Shown here in pieces: positions 33,068 through 44,800 of a stretch of 64,000 nucleotides of DNA. The notes below the pieces were generated by a model, which was given only the letters and a program-made list of their open reading frames with translations, was not told where the DNA came from and made no database searches. Origin of the DNA: Coptis chinensis (taxonomy: Eukaryota > Streptophyta > Magnoliopsida > Ranunculales > Ranunculaceae); assembly GCA_015680905.1 (NCBI GenBank), contig CM027381.1, forward strand, positions 70,979,501 to 71,043,500. The letters are read 5' to 3'. Within the stretch, counting starts at the first letter, position 1. Each line of letters starts with the position of its first letter. A program made the position numbers and the translations under genes.

Positions 33068-34519
33068 TGTATGTAAACAATTGCAGTTGCTCACCCATTA
33101 GTAGGCAGTTGCAAAAATAGATACCTATCCCAACATAAAAAGAAAAGCAAATGCAGTCTATAAACACTAATGAGAAACGATGACTAAGAACACTAACTAA
33201 AACAATAACAAAAAGGTCTAGTACGAAACACACGAGAAAAAACCTCTATATATGGTCAAAGTGACTCCAAAAACCAAAAACCATGGTGCCAACAAACAAG
33301 GAATATCTTTTCATAATTAAAGAGTAAAATGAAAAATTACCCTAAAAACACCATTTCGTAACACTTTTGGAGCACGTGTTAGGATTCACTGTTGCTCCAC
33401 TTTTTCGTCGATTATATATATATATGTGTGTGGGTGTGTGTGTGTGTGTGTGTGGTGGGTGTGCGCGCGTGTGTGTTTTTCGCAATAAATATATATTTCA
33501 TTAATAAATAAAATAGGACGAGATAGCCTACAATACAATAGAAAAGCATTACAACCAAGCGGCTAAAGACCAATCACAGCATATCCAGACCTAGAAATTC
33601 ATCCACTCTAAACACAAATTGCACAAAACGACAATTTCTAAAGTCCTTGAACACGCTTTCTCCGTCGAATATTATCATCGATGCAAAGCACAATTTTCCA
33701 TAATCCGATTTTGTTAGGCTTAAGCCTTCACAATATCTCTCTCCCTCTCCCTCTCCCTCTCCCTCTCCCTCTCCCTCTCCCATGCAATGCATTAAAAAAA
33801 AATGTAATGGGAGTCTTTCATTTCTTTCAATTATCTGCACTACCTTCGCTGGGTCTGAAGTGTCACAATTTCATTTGGCCAACCCCTCCAACAACCAATA
33901 TGAACGACCACCCCCACCCCATTTCCATTTCCATAATACACCTCAAGACTTTATAACTGAATATATCTTTCATAAACTCATTTGCCACATAACACAATTT
34001 GACATGTAATTTCCATTAAATTACTTTAATGGGATGTCTATAGCTGAAACTATCTTTTAGACTTGTGTCAGAAGAGGATAGTCGATAGTTGCAATCATAA
34101 AGGTACTGAAATAGATATGCAGAACCCATTATCGAGCGAGAGAGAGAGACCAAATTTAAAGAATTGCAAACACTCGAGCACATTTGCTTCAGTTATTAAG
34201 GTAACACAACCAACTTCTTGCATACCAGAAGTCCAAGAAGAGTGTTGCCTTCCTGTCAAGTGGCATACATCCGCAAAAGATTTGGATCTTGGTTCAAGAA
34301 AAGAATAAGAAAGTCCGTCCTGCATTCCCAATAAAATAACCAAATTAGACCATGACTCATGAATATACCACAACAAGATACAGCACCATTATACACAAAT
34401 TTCAAATAATGGAATGACAAGTGTGCGAAGAATAGCATATACCCAGTTAGAACAAAAGGACACTTGTCCTTGTGAATTGTCAAGAGAACTGAAATTGCAC
34501 AATTCCCTTCAAATTCCTT
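33068..34519. other. Non-coding stretch with simple repeats
   Basis: Probably the flank or former introns of the PP4R3 relic. A TG repeat lies at about 33422-33475 and a CTCTCC hexamer array at about 33737-33780. The EGEGEG-type open frame on minus is only the hexamer repeat. Confidence 0.5.
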
Positions 34520-34860
34520 CAGCTGACCCATTACATACTCATCAATTGCATCAACAATGTACAGTTCTCTATAGACTTTTTGCTCTCACCAAGTCACCAG
34601 TGATGCAGTAGATGTCATTCTGGCCTTCATCCTTGTGACATAGTCCTACAAACTGGTCAACTCAGGTAGAGTGACACCTGAGAAGTTCAGCAAGCTTGCT
34701 GTTCTGGGAGTCAATCAATACCAATTCTCAGATTCTGTGAGAAATCCTCATAGAACTTGTAAAAGTCATCCTTGTTCTAGCAATCTCAACAAAGAGCTCA
34801 GCTCACTTCTTAACCAGGTTGCTTCGAACAACCACACGAATTTTGTTTTGCCCTACCAAT
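34520..34860 (-). pseudogene. Hsp90 fragment
   Basis: Hsp90 is an ATP-dependent chaperone. The minus strand reads NLVKK-stop-AELFVEIA, KDDFYKFYEDFSQNLRIGID, then shifted pieces matching the region before EGQNDIY (present as EGQNDIYCITGD) and DAIDEYVMGQLKEFEG. This is the middle-domain stretch of cytosolic Hsp90. At least three frame changes and several stops, including TGA after KIRVVVRSNLVKK, make it a relic. It continues directly from the Myb/SANT-like sequence without an obvious boundary. Confidence 0.82.
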
Positions 34861-35954
34861 TTCTATTCTGAGTACCTCATTCTGTTCATCAACATTGTAA
34901 GCTGAATCACTATATCCTTCATCAACAGTTACATCCTTAAATATCACAGACAAGTGGAAGTGTGGAAGAGGTCTAGTGAAGTACGGCTTTGCATCAGGAT
35001 GCACCTGCACACGTCATGCACAAAATAACCTGAGCCTACATTCACACAAGTAATAAAAGATTGAAGGATCAAAAGCTCACCTTAATAGTTAATATAATCA
35101 TGACAGATATGGTCATCACCGGTCACCATTTGCCATGCATCATCCCAGACAAACCCACCCCTTCTGATCAAGAAGAACTTTTAAAGTAGTATATTGCCTC
35201 TTCAGAGTTTTGTAACAATTTTTCAAAACAGCCCTGTCATACTTGTAGCCAAATTTTGCAATAAACAACTCCGTCATGTGTATCCACGCATGCTTGCGGA
35301 ATGTACCATCAAACTGATTTCCCTGATGCACTTGCTCCAGCATAAGTTCAATGAAATAACTGTCCATTGGTTGTTGCCAGTAAGTCCTTGAACAACTACC
35401 ACTGCAGGCATCTACTGCATCTACTCCAGTCTGAAGTGTGTCCAATGCATTTTCTGAGGCGCTATCTTGCTTCCCATTTGCTGAAGCTGTATCTAAGGTG
35501 ACCATCTCGTGAAGCATATCAACCATGTTGTGATTAGGGCTCAAGAAAGAGATTGATTACATTGTTAGTTGTTGTTCGGCTACAATTCTATCCAAACTAG
35601 ATACCAAACGTTGCTCATCATCCACTAGATCTTCAGGAGCAACAGATATAGGTGAAGATTGTAGACCACCCACCATTCCACTAATCTCTGTTCCTTGGAC
35701 ATCACTGCTATAAATTCTTCTGTGAGTTCAATCATTGTCTCCAATAGACGCATCCAAAAAAATCTGTTTTTAGTCGAAAAATTTGTTACAGCTAAATTTA
35801 ACAAACAAAACACCTTTGTATAGTTGCTCCAAACACAATCGTCAACAGTCACCATGTGTTGTGTTTCGTCCCAAGTAAACCCATTCTGCTCGATAAGACT
35901 CTTTACAGCTCTATAGATCCTTCTGAACATAGTTATCAATATTGTCTGATACAC
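34861..35954 (-). pseudogene. Myb/SANT-like DNA-binding protein with two repeats, decayed
   Basis: This plant family carries a trihelix-like Myb/SANT domain related to Harbinger-transposon DNA-binding proteins. On minus, 35954-35810 holds the end of a first domain (SLIEQNGFTWDETQHMVTVD then DCVWSNYTK). 35544-35100 holds a second (YFIELMLEQVHQGNQFDGTF, KHAWIHMTELFIAKFGYKYD, LKNCYKTLKRQYTTLK). A one-base shift near 35158 leads to GFVWDDAWQMVTGDDH. The block HPDAKPYFTRPLPHFHLSVI followed by GYSDSAYNVDEQNEVLRIE (35003-34861) is the usual continuation after an intron. The first half of domain one is absent and the frame is broken, so it is a pseudogene or badly damaged gene. Confidence 0.78.
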
Positions 35955-35965
35955 GATACGTACTA

Positions 35966-36153
35966 AATAACTGCTAAGCAGTCGGGGGCGTGAGCGGAGG
36001 GTGGAGAAGAGAGAGGGAGAGATGGTTTTGTGGGTGGGGAGAGAGAGGGAGGGTTTGGTTGAGAGGGATAGGTGAGGACAGACAGACAGAAACCAACCAA
36101 CTTAGTTTTTGTCCCCCCTTCTGGCTAGATCGTTTGCTCCACTCACTTGATGA
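35966..36153. repeat. Duplicated segment copy A
   Basis: Shared with 58443-58605: GTGAGCGGAGGGTGGAGAAG, then GGACAGACAGACAGAAACC and TTTGCTCCACTCACTTGAT, with a local expansion of the purine-rich part in this copy. It lies just upstream of the Myb/SANT relic on minus and may be its old 5' leader. Confidence 0.75.
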
Positions 36154-36861
36154 TTGTATACTGCTAAGCATTTTTGTTCTCGTACCCTTTTCTGCCCAGA
36201 ACGTTCTATCTACTCACTTGATCAAAAGCAAATTGATACGTATAACCTATGTTACATTGACACGGACACATGTGTTGGTGTCCGACACGGATACAAGGTG
36301 TTGGATACGACGAGCTGTTGGAGATCAACACGGGGACACGACCCATGTAAGAAAAGCCCAATAAAACACAGCCCATGTAAGAGAAGCCTAATAAAAATTA
36401 AGCTTATTTGCAATGTTTAGTTAGACATAAAGCGCGGCCCAAGTAGGAGAAGCCCAGTAAATTGTTTTGTATGCAAGCCCAAGTTTTGAACAGGTATACA
36501 GATCCAATGTTTAGTTAGACTTTTAGTCATTACCTAATACCCACCTCAAACACAAACCCTAAATCTGCAACAAGAACTCAGCCTAACATTGGATTCAATC
36601 TCTCTGAAGAAGAAGAAGACTTGTTAAAAGAACTAAGGTTACCTGTTTTAATCAGAACCCTTTACTCGCATCCTTGGCTTCCAAATCGAGCACAGCAGCT
36701 GCTTGGAAGGATTCTTTCCTCCTGATGCGTGTTAGACATGGCCCTGCTCTTACTCTCCTTCTTGGCCCGTCCAGCATGGATATTTCTCCCAATCTATTAG
36801 GTGGTCAACCTGTTTGGATGAAATGATGTCAACCTGTGGCATTTCTTGGCTTTCGAGTGCA
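36154..36861. other. Region without recognised genes
   Basis: Contains an open stretch near 36650-36830 (plus) with ASLASKSSTAAAWKDSF and PALTLLLGPSSMD, which looks protein-like but is unfamiliar. It leads directly into the inverted repeat. Confidence 0.35.
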
Positions 36862-37403
36862 TTGGAGGAAACGGTAGAGGTGGTGAAGATAATATCGACA
36901 TTATAGCTATATGTGATGCTTCAAAACAGTTTAGAAATAAACAAATGTACACTGGAATAGAGATCTTTTTATGTTGGAGGGATGGTACTCTCATATATTT
37001 AGTAACGGCTACGGCTTCACCGACTGACAATAATGTGGGAGAAGTGGTCAGAATTTGGTTTTGTCTCCAAGTAAACAAAATTTTAGATTTAGATAATAAA
37101 ATATTAGAGATAATTAATGATAATAAGATAGCCCGTGGGTGTATAAATGGTCAAAAATTCAAGAAATCACCTACAATATAGTTGAAAGAGGCTATTGAGG
37201 CAATTTCAGAATTACGAAAGAATCAAAATTTTCAAATGGAAAATATAATAGCGCATGATTTGGCTCATAAATTGAAGAAAAATAGTGTTATATTGAAAAC
37301 ATCTTTTAAAAAGTTAGAAGAGTCGGGTAGAACTTATATTGTTAAAAAGACCAAGTCAGCGAGTAAATTTATAAAGTGTTTCAAAAACTTTAATAAGAAA
37401 TAG
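36846..37403 (+). pseudogene. Unknown protein-like frame in the left arm
   Basis: One frame is open from ATG 36846 to TAA 37403 except for a TAG at about 37179-37181. It reads GGEDNIDIIAICDASKQFRN, then YTGIEIFLCWRDGTLIYLV, ILEIINDNKIARGCINGQKF, and after the stop LKEAIEAISELRKNQNFQ and a basic C-terminus. The second part is predicted helical and lysine-rich. The same protein is encoded, on the other strand, by the right arm. I do not recognise the family; it may be a retroelement or caulimovirid-like accessory protein, but nothing visible proves that. Confidence 0.45.
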
Positions 37404-38262
37404 AAGGTGGATGTTTTTGTGGGACTTGAGTGTGTCTGGTTTCTAAAAACGGTTAGATACTAACAAGAATGACAAATCTGTTTGATTTGGTTATGTTAGT
37501 AAATCTTTGTAATTGTTTAGATTTCTTGTAATATATTTAGGTTAAGACGAGGTATTCAAACTAATATAAGAAATCTAAACGATTACAAAAATCCACTAAC
37601 ATAACCAAATCAAATAGACTTGTCATTCTTGTTAACATCTAACCGCTTCTAGAAACCAACACTCGAGTCCCACAGAAACATCCACATTCCATTTCTTATT
37701 AACGTTTTTGAAACACCTTATAAATTTATTCGCTGACTTGGTGTTTTTAACAATATGAGCTCCACCAATCTCTTCTAATTTCTTAAAAGTTGTTTTTTAT
37801 ATAACAATCATTTTTTTTCAATTTATGAGCCAACTCAGCCAAATCATGCGCTATTCTATTTCCCATTTCCTTCTTTTTCGTGACAAACTTGAAAATTTTG
37901 ATTTTTTCGTAACTCCGAAATTGCCTCAATAGCCTCTTTCAACTCTTCTTTAAGTGATTTCTTAAATTTCTGACTATTTATACGCCCACAGATGATTTCA
38001 TTATCATTAATTATCTCCAATGTTTTATTATCTAAATCCAAAATTTTGCTTACTTAAAAACAAAGTCAAATTCCGACCGCTTCTCCCACATTATTGTCAG
38101 TTGGTAAAGCCACAGTCATTACTAAATTTATGAGAGTACCGTCCTTCCAGCATAAAAAGATCTTTATTCCAGTATACACTTGTTTATTTTTAGACTGTTT
38201 TGAGACATCACATATAGTTACAATATCGATATTATCTTCACCACCTCCACTGTTACCTTCTC
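36862..38262. repeat. Long inverted repeat (arms about 670-700 bp)
   Basis: The left arm is about 36862-37530 and the right arm about 37566-38262, with a spacer near 36 bp. Corresponding words include GGTGGTGAAGATAATATCGA (left, plus) and its reverse complement at about 38222-38241, and TTGTTTAGATTTCTTGTAAT against AAGAAATCTAAACGATTACA at the centre. The arms have diverged by point changes and small indels but remain alignable along their length. A transcript through it would fold into a long hairpin. Confidence 0.88.
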
Positions 38263-38344
38263 CACTTCTACTATTACAATTCCTCTCTCCGACCACCTGT
38301 AAAAATTCAAATATATTCCACATCAAGTCCACTAAGCAAACCAA
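37856..38344 (-). pseudogene. Unknown protein-like frame in the right arm
   Basis: On minus, 38344-38066 gives GGGEDNIDIVTICDVSKQSK then YTGIKIFLCWKDGTLINLVM. 38041-37856 gives LDNKTLEIINDNEIICGRIN, KKSLKEELKEAIEAISELRK. This arm keeps codons where the left arm has a TAG but has its own frame break near 38050. The matching protein in both arms, with changes that often keep residues similar, suggests duplication of a former coding sequence. Confidence 0.45.
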
Positions 38345-39558
38345 CCGTAAACAAAATGCAAAAATTCAAATATATTCCATGTCAGCTACAAGCCTACAAC
38401 TACAACTACTTCTCACCTTCCTTAATAAGATCATTATCTTAGTGTAAACTTAATATAAAAAACGAAATGAGGCCACTAAGAAACACCTAAACTCTTTAGT
38501 ATTTATACACCAGCAAAATGGGGTTTTGTTTTTCCGGGCAAAAAAAAAATTGGGTTTTTGTTTTGGGCCTAATAAGACCCAGTCCTCAGTCCTCTTTTGT
38601 GGGCCTAATATTTATATTTTTTTGTTACTTAAAAAATAAAATTAAAAATAAATAGAAAAAACTAACCAACAATTTTATTTTAATATTTATAGTTTTTGTT
38701 AATCATCAATCAATATCAATATTAAGTAGCATTAACATAAATAGAAAAAATAATTATAATAATTATATGGAAATTGAGCTTTTCCACACCTTCTGGTTGA
38801 TTGATTGATGTTTTTGAAGCATTTAGAACAAAAGGAGGAGGAAAGATAAGCAAAGAGGAAAGTCTAAAGAGGAAAAGAGTAAAAAGAATGCTTTTTTATG
38901 TAAAATTAGGCATTTGGGTACCTTTCCATTGCTTGATTTGATCTGTTGTGAAAGAAAAGGCTCAATTGAATATCAAAGCCAGTACCGTCAATTGCCACAT
39001 CCCTCAAACCACTAACGACTGTTTGTTTATCATTCCCACCTTGCTAGGTTGATTTATAAGATAGAAACCCATCCGAATTTGTGAGATATGTTGAAAGAAA
39101 ACATCTTCTGCCTTTAATTTGCATCTGAACTAATGAATTTGACATGCCACCAACATCTTTTCTTCTTCTTCTTTCTTCTTTCTTCTTTCTTCTTTCTTCT
39201 CAGACTCTTCCTGTTTTAGTATATGAACGGTTTCACTCTCTCTTCTGGAGAATTTCCCATCCTAAATTCTCGTAACTTCTCTCTGTGAAGGGATGAGAGA
39301 GATTCGCCTCTCTGTTTTCAAGTAAGAAATTGGGCCTAGAGGACACGGTTTTTGGTGAGTAACTCGCAATAACAAATTCTAGCAATTAGTAACTCACGCC
39401 CAAGATTTCAAATTTTGTAACCCTCAAGAATAAAATAAGTTGGCCCGACCATTTTATTTTTTTTAAATGCCAGTTATACCCTTTTGTAAAAATAACCCTC
39501 AAGGACAAATGGCTCGGATTTAAAATAAATATTTTCCAATTTTACCCTTTTTGTCATT
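38263..39558. other. Region without recognised genes
   Basis: AT-rich, with homopolymer runs. A TTCTTC-type microsatellite lies at about 39162-39200. No coding signal is seen. Confidence 0.45.
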
Positions 39559-40236
39559 TTACTATGAACAATGAGTGTTCATACCTTAAGTTTTTAAGCT
39601 ATCAAAAAAAAAAATGAACAATGATTGTTCATATCCAAATAGGTGAATGTATCTTTTATAATTTCCATCTCATATATTGATGTATGAACATTGAATGTTC
39701 ATAGTGAATGTTCATACCCAAAAGGACCGAAGGACTATGAACGTCAATGTTCAAATAACCCTAAAATGATTATGAACATTGAATGTTCATACCCAATCAA
39801 TGTTCATATGATCATTTATGAACATTGAATGTTCATATCTATATGAACATCGAATGTTCATACCCAATCCATTCACCAACATTGAATGTTCATAGACTAT
39901 GAACATCATCCAATGTTCATACCAAAATGATTATGAACATTGAATGTTCATACCCAATCAATGTTCATACCTAAGGACTATGAACATCGAATGTTCATAC
40001 CTAAAAAGACTATGAACATTGAATGTTCATACCCAATCAATATTCATACCCAAGGACTGTGAACATTGAATGTTCATACTCAAAGGACTATAAATATTGA
40101 ATGTTCATACCCAAAGGACTATGAACATTGAATGTTCATACCCAATCAATATTCATACCCAAGGACTGTGAACATTGAATGTTCATACCCAATCAATGTT
40201 CATACCCAAAGACTATGAACATTTAATGTTCATACT
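39559..40236. repeat. Array of 21-bp palindromes
   Basis: The core is TATGAACATT, a single G, then AATGTTCATA, which is its own reverse complement apart from the central base. About a dozen full copies occur (for example near 39692, 39770, 39817, 39931, 40010, 40121) with variants such as ATCGAAT. Half-units (CCCAATCAATGTTCATAC) and the word AAGGACTA separate them. The spacing is irregular, roughly 40-75 bp. Confidence 0.88.
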
Positions 40237-40409
40237 AAATACACCGTGTTTAAATGCTTTCCCTGGCCGGATTAATTATTTCAAAATCGATCGAGTATAC
40301 TTGACATTTCATCTACCCGATCCGTTTTTTATTTCGCGTCAAGGGTATACTTGAACTTTCATCTACCCGGTTCTTGAGAGTTACAAAAATTAAAAGGTGT
40401 CCTTGAGAG

Positions 40410-40826
40410 CAGTGCCGACTCTGAGTTTCTGGTGGCCCGAAACCAACTCTTAAAATGTGGCCCTATATGTGTAAATTCACATGTCAAAAACAAAAATCAA
40501 TGCATTTTTTGTCTAGCGTTATTATTTGTTATCTCCTCTTTTTAGTCGAATTTCTTTTTGTTTTATTGTTTTATGTAACAAATAAGATTTTATGCATCGT
40601 TTGACTTCGTAATATATGAAATAGCAAGTGGATTTAATAATTTCATTAGCCATATATAAACTTCAATTAAGCTTATAACTATATTGTTCTTATTAATAAG
40701 TGTATATTGCAAGGTGGGTTAAACCGTTTTGAAGACTCTAGTGGTGGACTGGTGGCCCCTTACTTTGCCAAAATAATGGGGGCCCAAAGCGCTTGCTTGT
40801 GTGGGTTTGCCTTAGGGCCGGCACTG
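40410..40826. mobile_element. hAT-type MITE (417 bp)
   Basis: Ends CAGTGCCG and CGGCACTG are inverted repeats, flanked by the 8-bp duplication CTTGAGAG at 40402-40409 and 40827-40834. No transposase. Both ends carry GGTGGCCC/GGGGCCC-type subterminal words. Confidence 0.9.
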
Positions 40827-40834
40827 CTTGAGAG

Positions 40835-41459
40835 TTACTTTTTTGGCATTTTTGTCCTTGAGAGTCACTCCCTGGTTTTCAAGTTGAGAATAAAAAAATT
40901 GGGTATAATAAATGCAACCTAACCCAAACCAACCATCCTTCTATCCTTCTAACAAATACGTATGTGGAGAGCACCCTTCTATCATTCTAGCAAATACGTA
41001 CGTGGAGAGCACGTGACACCATGTGTCGGACTCCTCTCTCTGGGATTACATCTGGCATTTTGACATTTTCGGCATGTAAACGATATTTCTCACTCATTGA
41101 CTAGTCACATTTCTCCACCCTAAACAAACTCAAGTAATCGTTGTTAAAAATTCGCTGGCGAGTCCTAATCTATCCTTATAACATACTAGAAAGTGAGAGT
41201 GCAAAAACAAAATGTATGAATTTAACATATCCCTTTCCCTATGCTGGTATATATGTTCATCAAAGCAACTACAGCCCATGACATACGATACTTGCAGTTG
41301 TAGGAATGATCGACAAAGCAAGTAACCACCCACAATTGAAGATGCTCTGTATGTAGTTTGTGCCTATCCACAGTTAGTTAGTCTCATGAGGCGCCAGTTA
41401 GAAAGTGATCGATTAGTATACCCTGTAAGACAACAAATCTTTTATATACGCATGATAAC
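40835..41459. other. Region without recognised genes
   Basis: Includes a short tandem duplication at about 40935-41015 (CCTTCTA, AACAAATACGTATGTGGAGA and a near copy). No gene signal. Confidence 0.45.
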
Positions 41460-42929
41460 TGTCACACCCCAAATTTTCAGAAAAATTAAAACTGATATTC
41501 AATCATCTGGAAACCCGGGGCGAAACAAAACCCACTAACATATAAAAGAACAATGCTTCATTTACAAATAAAATTTTTACTAACCAACTTTATTACATCT
41601 GTTTCAATTCAAAATCGTACACTTTCAAAAAACTTAAACCAGAAGACTCCAAGAGCAAATCCAAGTCACGTGTCTTCATCCACTGCACTCCACCATCTAT
41701 GTTCCCAAGAACACACCCACGTTGCAAAACAAAGCAAATATGAGTCAGCAAATTGAATTTGCTGGTATAAGTAGACTAACAACAAAATATATATAATAAT
41801 ATTTCAAATGAATAAATATAACATTACCAACAATTTCAACTTGGAACACAATGTAGTTTCTTGGGAACATACAATACCAAAAACGACGTGTAGTTTCTTC
41901 CCAAGTAAGATTTCAACCCCAACATACAAATTCCAAGAATCTCATATAACAGTACTCGTCATTCCCACTTTCCAAAATAACTCACAATACAATACCACTT
42001 ACATTATATTTATTAAATGCACATATGATGACCTAATTAAATATGAGTTTGATATACCTTACCTTTAAGCCAACACGTCGTCTTAGGGTAGGATATTTAC
42101 GTCCCTGCAGAAAAGATTAATAGATCCTACCCTCCTGCAAAACAGAGTTAGACATCACAATAAAATGATTTATCTCAAAAAAATTAAATCAATTTCCATT
42201 CATAACCAAACCTCATTTAAGACATTTAAGTCTAATTGATATAACCTAGTTCGTCTCGCATATTTGGGGAATACTACTTATCATAATACCTATATCAAGG
42301 GTAGTCATTCATATGACATCATTACTTCATAAAGTTTTTGCGTGCATAACCATAGATCTCAGACTATCACAAGTCATTAATAGTTTCGTAATAACATATC
42401 AAGTTATAGTCAATTCACAAATACATAGAACTCACAATCATTTATTAATATTATTCACCGTCACACTTCATATCCATAACATCACGCAATTCATATACTT
42501 TTACTTTAGTATCACTCGTCTACTTATGAGAACGAGGAAAAGTCACAACCAAGGAGTACATTCATCCCTTATGAGTATCAACTCATACAAACCATGTATA
42601 TATTTCTCATAAGAAATCATATACATCATATGCAATAACTCTATCACACGAAAAATCAATATTTTTACTTTGCTTATTAATTATCTTGTTGACTAATTTA
42701 TTCAAAGACACAGCCCAACCTTTAGTTCCTACTCCACGATTTGCACTACACACATTTGCCAAATCACATATATCTGTGTGCCTCACTCACACCGAGTACC
42801 ACTACAAGACATATGTCCCAAGCGGGATATCGCCTCCAGGAAACATACTTTCATCTTGTAAACTCGTAACTTGTGAGTCACAGCCATCTCTGGGCTTTTC
42901 ATACACATAATCACAAAGCCTCTTTTGGG

Positions 42930-43235
42930 CATAACAAAATATCAGGTCATTCATGGCACATTCAATGAATACCTTGGGTCATTTCCGCCACATTCAAGGA
43001 ATACCCATCATAACACTAACGGGCCATTCATGACACATTCAATGAATGCCCTGAGTCATTCCCGCCACATTCAAGGAATACCCAAACCTACATTCCCATA
43101 CATTCAAGGAATACGACCAACCCGCAAGGCGAATACCTTAGTTCCTCTCTAGGGCAGTCCAAACTATTGGGTCATTCATGGCACATTCAATGAATAGCCG
43201 GGTCATTCATGACACATTCAATGAATACCCATCTA
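42930..43235. repeat. Minisatellite with CATTCA-GAATG words
   Basis: About seven degenerate units of GGGTCATTCATGGCACATTC then AATGAATACC, alternating with CGCCACATTCAAGGAATACC. Lies in the 4.7-kb LTR. Confidence 0.75.
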
Positions 43236-43691
43236 TCACATCTCATTACCAAATCCTGAGGCGTGGAGAGTTCTAAAAGTGTAGGCGACACATTAAAACA
43301 TTATTATCCCTTATAATTATACTAGCATTACTCATGTCAAAATAGACCACACATGCAGAGAGTCATTTTCGAGCGTCAAGGCAAATCAAGCACTTAAATA
43401 TCATTGAATATAAACAGACTTATAATCAAACCAATACAATTTACATAACCACACTCATATACACAATATCATAAACAAATAGTTCATTAGCCCAAATTCA
43501 AGTTCACACACACTAATGTCCAAAATAGATCCACATATACTAAAGTCTATATTCATATACAATTTCTATCTCACACATATATATTTAGGTAGTCTCAAAA
43601 TTTCTAACAACAATCACATATTATCTAACTAATAATATATAACTATATATTATATATATATTAATATATATATTAGTTTGTGTATAACTAT

Positions 43692-43726
<35 letters not shown>

Positions 43727-44009
43727 TGTATATATATAGTGTAGTGTAGTGGCTGCACTTTTTCTCAAAGCTGTCTACATATCCAAATCTTTCAAGATTG
43801 GAATCAAGCCTTCGTAGTTCTTATCAGCTACATAGTCAATGCTATAGTTTTTCCTACATTCATCCAAATGACATGTAACTTAATTATTTAGAAACTAAGG
43901 TATGTAGATATACTTTTTCATGTAGAACTCGAAGTCCCAATCTCAGCCCATCTAGAAGAAAACTTAGGTCGAAAACGGTAAAAACCCTAATATTCAACAA
44001 AATAGATTT

Positions 44010-44800
44010 CTGACGGACTATCTTCCAAATGACACAACTCTTTCCACAGATATCCAAACGCATCGAGGCTTTTTGTGTTGTAAAGCTGATACACAGAAAT
44101 TACTTTCTCATGTTTTACAAAAATACCCAATCTCATTCTAAATATGCCAAAACTAGGCTCGAACACAGTGCAAAGAAACTGATTTCTGACGCACTATTTT
44201 CTGCCAGTCAAACTTCCAGACACCATAATAAATTCCACGGGCCTCAGAATGCGAAGAGGCCAATTGGAATAGAAAACAGACTTCCAAATCTTATTTTCTT
44301 ATGTTTTATAAAATTCTAACTCTCACCCTAACTATTTTAAAACTGGACTTGAACACAGTACGCAGAAACTGATTTCTGACGCACTGTTTTCTGTCAACCA
44401 AACTTCCAGACCTTATATCTATCACCACAGACCTCGGAATGCGACGAGGCCAATTGAGTTGGAAATCAGACACATAAAACTTATTTTTTCATGTTTCGGC
44501 GAGAGTTTGAATCTGACCCTAACTATGTGAAAACTCGATTCCAAAACAGGCACAGACCGGATTTCTGAAATCAGAAAATTCTGACATGCCAACTTCCGAA
44601 CACCATAACCATATCCACAAACCTTGGAATGCAACGAGGTCAATTGGGTTGGAAATCAGACTTCCAGACCTTACTTTTTCATGTTTTACAAAAACTCTAA
44701 CTCTCCCCCTAGCTTTATGCAATTTGTGATCAAAACCTATACAGAAAACTATTTTAGGACGAATAGAATTTTTGAACAAAAATACTAACTCTCACTCTAG
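44010..44800. repeat. Degenerate tandem repeat, unit about 230 bp
   Basis: Four units can be lined up on the words ATTTCTGACGCACT, AACTTCCAGACA, GAATGCGACGAGGCCAATTG and TTTTTCATGTTT. Lies in the 4.7-kb LTR. Confidence 0.75.

Noticed and set aside
33574-33840. An EGEGEG-rich protein on minus
   Set aside because: It is a translation of a CTCTCC hexamer microsatellite.
39559-40236. A CRISPR array
   Set aside because: The repeat is palindromic with irregular, mutually similar spacers, in a plant nuclear context with no cas genes.
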